This document shows, piece after piece, positions 62,725 to 64,000 of a stretch of 64,000 bases of DNA. The notes beneath the pieces are model-generated. The model had not been told where the DNA came from. It saw only the letters and a program-made list of their open reading frames with translations, and made no database searches. The DNA lies in contig NZ_BAFY01000031.1 in assembly GCF_000308555.1 (NCBI RefSeq), positions 62,001-126,000 of the forward strand. Direction: 5' to 3'. Origin of the DNA: Nocardia cyriacigeorgica NBRC 100375 (GTDB taxonomy: Bacteria > Actinomycetota > Actinomycetes > Mycobacteriales > Mycobacteriaceae). How positions within the stretch are numbered: the stretch's first letter is position 1; every line of letters begins with the position of its first letter. The translations under genes were made by a program, and so were the position numbers.

Positions 62725-64000
62725 TCAGTCCTTGCCGGTACCGGCGGAGCCGCCATCGGCCGACGGTTCGGCATCGGCATCGGCGTCAGGGGTTGCAGTG
62801 GAACCCGCCGAGCCCGACTTCGGATCGGTGGCCCCGGCCGCGTCATCGGCGACGGCCTCGGCTCCCGACGGGCCCACACCGGACCCCACCGCAGGCGCTC
62901 CCGCCGCAGCCACCCGGTTCTCTCTGTGCAAACCCTTGTAGTCGTAGAACCGGGTGATCACCGCGCCGAACACGACCGCGATGGCAAGGCCGAGCAGTGC
63001 CATCCAGACACCGCGGCTCAGGCCTGCGGAGAAGCTGCCGTCGAAGTAGAGGATCGAGCGCACGCCGAGAAAGACCTGATGCATCGGTTCCCAGCCGGCT
63101 AGCCAGTGGAAGTACTTGGGAGTGGCCTCGATGGGCACGGTGCCGCCGGAGGAGGGCAGACCCAGGATGATGAACAGGATCAGGTTCACCAGCAGGCCGG
63201 CCGAACCGATCGCGGCGAGGATGGACAGGCCGGTCATGCCGACGGCGGTCAAGGCCAGCGCGCTGTAGAGGAACAGGCCGAGCGGATGGTCGATCGGCAT
63301 GCCGAGCAGCTTCGCCACACCCAGATAGATGGCCGAGACGAGGGATGCAGCGATCACCATCACAGCCCACTTGATGAGCAGGGTGTGGAAACGAGAGATC
63401 GGTGTCGGCGGGAAGTGCACGTACCACGGCCCGTATTCGGTCGGCACGAAGCCGAGCGCGGCGTCGATCATGGTGTGAATGACCATCGCCCCGACCACGC
63501 CGGCCAGCAGAATGAGCAGTGCGTAGAAGAACGCGGTCAGCCCCTGGCCGGTGCCGTCGGGCAGTGGACGGTACTGCTGGTACACGATCTGCACCGGGTC
63601 TTCCAGCGCTACCCGCGCCGCACCGCTCGGTTCCGGGTTCGGCGGTGCCCCCGGCTCCGGTGCGAGCTGCGCGTTCACCTGGTCGGTGAGCTGTTGCCCG
63701 ACCTGCTGACGCACCTGGGTCAGGGCCTGATCACCGACCCGCAACACGATCTGGGTACCGAAGGCACCCATGCGCGGGTTGGTCTGCAAGGTGATGATCG
63801 GACGTTCGATATCGCCGGGAATGATGCTGCCGACCCCGAGAATGCCGAGTCGCTTACTGAAGTCGCTGGGGATGACCATGGCGCCGTAGACCTGGCCCTG
63901 CTGCATCATCCGCTCGGCCTCGCTGATGCCGACCACCCGCAGATCGATCTTGTCCTCGGGCATGCCCTGCTGTAGCGCATCGGTGATCTGTTTGCCGTAG
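62725..64000 (-). CDS. YhgE/Pip or DUF3533-type membrane protein (5' partial)
   Basis: At least 424 residues; the frame is open through the right window edge (codons there read YGKQITDALQQG before the ATG at 63963), so the N-terminus is missing. An extracytoplasmic region contains GQVYGAMVIPSDFSKRLGIL and ITLQTNPRMGAFGTQIVLRV, typical of YhgE/Pip and SNG1-like ABC-2-related proteins. Six membrane segments follow (about 150-390), then a polar Ala/Asp-rich cytoplasmic tail. Likely a membrane transport or secretion-accessory protein; function unknown. Confidence 0.8.
   Translation of the reverse strand, partial: YGKQITDALQQGMPEDKIDLRVVGISEAERMMQQGQVYGAMVIPSDFSKRLGILGVGSIIPGDIERPIITLQTNPRMGAFGTQIVLRVGDQALTQVRQQVGQQLTDQVNAQLAPEPGAPPNPEPSGAARVALEDPVQIVYQQYRPLPDGTGQGLTAFFYALLILLAGVVGAMVIHTMIDAALGFVPTEYGPWYVHFPPTPISRFHTLLIKWAVMVIAASLVSAIYLGVAKLLGMPIDHPLGLFLYSALALTAVGMTGLSILAAIGSAGLLVNLILFIILGLPSSGGTVPIEATPKYFHWLAGWEPMHQVFLGVRSILYFDGSFSAGLSRGVWMALLGLAIAVVFGAVITRFYDYKGLHRENRVAAAGAPAVGSGVGPSGAEAVADDAAGATDPKSGSAGSTATPDADADAEPSADGGSAGTGKD

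Overview
This window comes from a high-GC, mycolic-acid-containing actinomycete, most likely Nocardia or a close relative such as Rhodococcus. The evidence is a complete mce4 locus, an antigen-85-type esterase, MbtH, OtsA and a pur-gene neighbourhood whose content and order resemble Mycobacterium tuberculosis. Nothing here identifies a species. Homologue names such as Rv numbers are recalled from family knowledge, not from a search.

Positions 1-10,200 hold a steroid side-chain catabolism block: an F420-type oxidoreductase, a degenerate FadD-like protein, EchA19, FadD19, FadE27 (frameshifted), FadE26, a 3Fe-4S ferredoxin and the SDR Hsd4A. An ECF sigma factor gene broken by an in-frame TAG and a glyoxalase-fold protein interrupt this block. 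Four KstR-type operators (TnnAACnnGTTnnA) lie here and a fifth lies upstream of mce4. At three genes the operator stands exactly 11 nt before a GTG start and shares two bases with a TAnnnT -10 box, which suggests KstR-controlled leaderless transcripts.

Positions 10,200-21,000 are the ten-gene mce4 operon (yrbE4A, yrbE4B, mce4A-F and two mce-associated genes) for sterol import. Most junctions are ATGA or GTGA overlaps. Positions 21,000-26,700 hold a two-component system, otsA with a 56-aa gene upstream, a BpoC-like hydrolase and an orphan MbtH.

Positions 26,804-34,693 are a tRNA-Thr(TGT) gene carrying a 7.8-kb integrated element bounded by a 23-bp direct repeat. The element encodes an integrase, regulators, an excisionase-like protein and a RepA-type ATPase whose gene contains a striking inverted array of 8-bp repeats. 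It also has small HTH/terminase-like proteins, a low-GC DUF4238 cargo gene, a 28-residue membrane peptide and an XRE regulator. It has no conjugation or virion genes, so it looks like a phage satellite or a minimal integrative replicon. This is the least ordinary part of the window.

Positions 34,700-64,000 are core chromosome: a methyltransferase, two HIT proteins, purD, an M23 peptidase with internal and downstream repeats, AspB-like aminotransferase, a TetR regulator, purB, an Ag85-like esterase, prolyl oligopeptidase, DUF2334, an APC permease, an M20 dipeptidase and an MBL protein. Then come purS-purQ, an M18 aminopeptidase, a GT87 mannosyltransferase, purL, YiaA-like and PF10081 membrane proteins, a CPBP protease, a sterol-carrier-like protein and a YhgE/Pip-type membrane protein cut by the window end. 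Several genes (purD, aspB-like, purB, one HIT gene) have a TAnnnT box 6-8 nt before the start codon, again consistent with leaderless mRNAs.
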